Assembly (NCBI GenBank): GCA_963965975.1
Contig: OZ014422.1
Coordinates: forward strand, 2,108,001 to 2,172,000
Source: Xestospongia bergquistia
Lineage: Eukaryota; Porifera; Demospongiae; Haplosclerida; Petrosiidae
DNA: 64,000 nt
Direction: 5' to 3'
Below the pieces are notes generated by a model. It saw nothing but the letters and a program-made list of their open reading frames with translations, did not search any database and was not told the DNA's origin. Positions 61,973-64,000 of this stretch are shown here, in pieces (position 1 is the stretch's first letter; the number at the start of each line of letters is the position of its first letter). A program made the position numbers and the translations under genes.

Positions 61973-62029
61973 AATTAGCAAAAGCAAATAGAATAAGTTT
62001 AGTAAACATAGTGGGCCCAGGGTACCTCA

Positions 62030-62222
62030 AGACATTATTCCCAATTGTATGAAACTTGACTATCTATTGGATTATGTGTATGAGAAAGATAGTTGTGGTA
62101 AACCCAAATTAAAGATTTCATGGAAGACTGTTCTAGACTCACTGGAAAAACCAGGTATTAGAGATAATGAAATAATGGATAGTATTCAAAATTTTTATGA
62201 ACAAAGACAAATTGAAAACTAA
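62030..62222 (+). pseudogene. Orphan C-terminal half of a death domain
   Basis: An open segment reads VPQDIIPNCMKLDYLLDYVY, then KISWKTVLDSLEKPGIRDNE and IMDSIQNFYEQRQIEN before a TAA. The W-x(5)-L-E-K-P pattern matches helices 5-6 of death domains at this locus (compare ITWAMLITAV-type and VTWETLLEVIETPPV). No start or upstream exon was found. It could instead be the last exon of an unmodelled gene. Confidence 0.5.
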
Positions 62223-62268
62223 ACGAAGGAATAATTAACAACTCTGTGTGATTTATAACTACTTTTGA

Positions 62269-62318
62269 TCTCGTTACCAGCCCCTCCCTTAACGGAAGAG
62301 GCTGGCTACGTCAGACTA
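62269..62318. mobile_element. Degenerate relative of the palindromic MITE
   Basis: Contains CCAGCCCCTCCCTTAACGGA and GAGGCTGGCTACG, i.e. both arms of the element at 57178 but with mismatches. It lies about 115 bp upstream of the next death-domain gene. Confidence 0.7.
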
Positions 62319-62433
62319 TAATTTTTGTATACAATCTATGATTTTAGTTAGTAGACCAAGTTTCCACGCCCATGCGTCATAAAATTTACTTAGGTGGATA
62401 CTTAATCCTTGTCAGCTGTTGTCACTGACGGTG

Positions 62434-63431
62434 ATGGGTGAGTTATATCATCATTGCTTTTCTTGTAGATATGTAGACTAATACAAAGTGTAATATAGTA
62501 TTAAGTAGTAGTAGATGCTGTATTAACATCGGCCAGTCAGTATATATATATAGAGCACTATGCATGTTAAGGGCCAGTTATGTTTAGAGAAGGTATAGTC
62601 ATTAAAGTCCCTTGTTTCTTCCCACACAATAGCAAACAACATTCAGAATATCCTTAAAAAATCTCCCGAGAAGAAAGATTTGATGTCTGTCTTATCAGAA
62701 GTTGCATTTGATTGGAGAAACATAGGAGAATCCCTTGAAGTTCCATTTGGCGAGTTACAGAGCTTACAATTTACTCCTCGACCTGATATATCAAAACTTT
62801 CAGACACATTACAAAAGTGGATTGACATGCGAACCTGTCCTGTTACATGGGAGACCCTTCTTGAAGTAATAGAAACTCCACCAGTCAATAAACCTCGTAT
62901 TGCCAGTAACATAAGGGAATACCTTGCTAGGGATGATGTTTATACGAAATATAAGGAACTAAAAGATTATCATCGGTAATGAGCTATGTATCGTGGTGTG
63001 TACTAATGTTATCTAAAACATAATGAAATGGATTGTTTACCTCTAGATCTCCCTCAATACAATTATATAAATACAAAACTTTTAGTAGTATATATATATG
63101 TTCTGTATCTTGCTATAAAAAAATTCATTTTTATTTTTTTGGTGCTAATTTTGTAGTGTTTGGTAGTAGTGAGTGTGTCTTTGAAATAATTGCATACCAA
63201 TTAATTATAACAATAATATGTTCAAGTTTTTACAGAGGATGTTATATCATAGGAGGTCTGATACCCATGTCAGGAGGTCCCATATCAGATCTATTTACAG
63301 GCATGCATATGGGACCTGAGGTAATGTTCATGACAACTCCAGGAGACATCCCTGGACGTAAAATAGGTGGACCAGGAAGAGAGGTAGGAGGAACTGGTGT
63401 TAGAACACCACCAGAATATTGCTTATGCTGA
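62434..63431 (+). CDS. Death-domain protein with Gly/Pro-rich tail (copy E)
   Basis: Three exons with closed frame: 62434-62437 (ATGG only), 62633-62975 and 63236-63431 (180 aa). The start reads MANNIQNILKKSPEKKDLMS. Residues about 15-105 are a death domain (VAFDWRNIGESLEVPFGELQ, TCPVTWETLLEVIETPPV, IREYLARDDVYTKYKELK). The tail is Gly, Met and Pro rich (YIIGGLIPMSGGPISDLFTG, GRKIGGPGREVGGTGVRTPP), unlike the other copies. No protease domain is present. The 4-nt first coding exon is supported by an exact GTGAGT donor and frame closure. Likely an adaptor that binds other death domains; partner unknown. Confidence 0.7.
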
Positions 63432-64000
63432 GCTCTTATTTCCTCTTATAAAGAGAAGTAATTATCTTATACTAATGGTGGGAATAAATAGTACTTATTG
63501 TGCACAGAAGATACAGACTAAGAATACTAGGACTAAGTAGGTGTGGTAATTTTACTATACTCTATCCTTTGACTATGGAATCAGAATTTTGACACATATG
63601 TGTTACCATAGAATGCATGGATTTCAAGTTGTAATGATGTAAAGATGAATGAATGTAGCACTTCATACAAGGAGAACATTCATTTATTAGGTATTAGAGA
63701 TATAACAATACTTTGTCATCGATGAACTGTGTGGATTACAAATTGTAGTGATTTAAATGAAGTTAAGAAAGATCCTGAACACTTGGGTAAATTAACACTA
63801 ATAAGATTCAGGATATGCTTCACCCCCAAAAAATATTTTCCCAAAATTGTAATATATACATTGTATAAATGACAGTGGTATTAATAATGTATATATTACA
63901 ACAATGTTACAATTGTTGTACAAAATATGTAATATATCATGTATACATCCGACACCTAAAAAATACATGGTACATTTTTATAGCTATATTTACAATTGTA
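63432..64000. other. 3' flank, no gene seen
   Basis: AT-rich sequence after copy E; no ORF or RNA gene recognised. Confidence 0.5.

Overview
This is a nuclear window from an animal genome: genes have many short introns with GT/AG borders, the DNA is AT-rich, microsatellites and short tandem repeats are common, and the products are metazoan (TNRC6/GW182, HAUS2, a dynein-2 intermediate chain, a PLP/M6 proteolipid, a death-domain/caspase-like family). Compact genes, very short bidirectional promoters and a death-fold gene cluster point to a demosponge, possibly Amphimedon-like. The species is an inference from gene style only. Nothing here is prokaryotic or viral.

Layout. 1-2.9 kb: two tandem D-aspartate/D-amino-acid oxidase genes (the first cut by the window edge), with a small 94-residue minus-strand gene between them. 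3.0-5.5 kb (-): WDR34/DYNC2I2, divergent from a JmjC-domain oxygenase at 5.6-7.9 kb (+). 8.1-12.4 kb (-): a four-TM PLP/M6-family proteolipid whose first coding exon is only 4 nt. 12.6-13.9 kb (-): HAUS2, divergent from L-xylulose reductase (DCXR, 14.0-16.0 kb, +). 16.0-19.5 kb: gene-free and repeat-rich, including a foldback element with arms of about 561 bp. 20.0-24.5 kb (-): two caspase-like/death-domain genes, both lacking the catalytic His and Cys. 24.6-29.3 kb (-): a VIT/VWA protein of the VWA5 type, divergent from ALYREF (29.7-31.1 kb, +), which is followed closely by mitochondrial ribosomal protein L12 (31.3-32.5 kb, +). 34.0-46.9 kb (-): TNRC6/GW182 with a large first intron that holds a phase-compatible alternative first exon. 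49.4-53.5 kb (-): a PH/coiled-coil protein, divergent from PSMD12 (53.8-56.3 kb, +). 57.2-63.4 kb (+): three more death-domain genes (one with an intact caspase-like dyad, one duplicate that lost the protease domain, one death-domain-only gene) and two pseudogene fragments.

How the genes relate. Most are unrelated housekeeping genes arranged as divergent pairs with 70-420 bp between start codons. The exception is the death-fold family, in two groups about 33 kb apart on opposite strands. Exon phases and C-terminal exons are shared, so the copies come from local duplication, and they have since diverged into an apparently active protease, pseudo-proteases and protease-free death-domain proteins. 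This set is the most interesting feature of the window. Exon models were built by hand; where stated, the reading frame was checked for closure across every junction.
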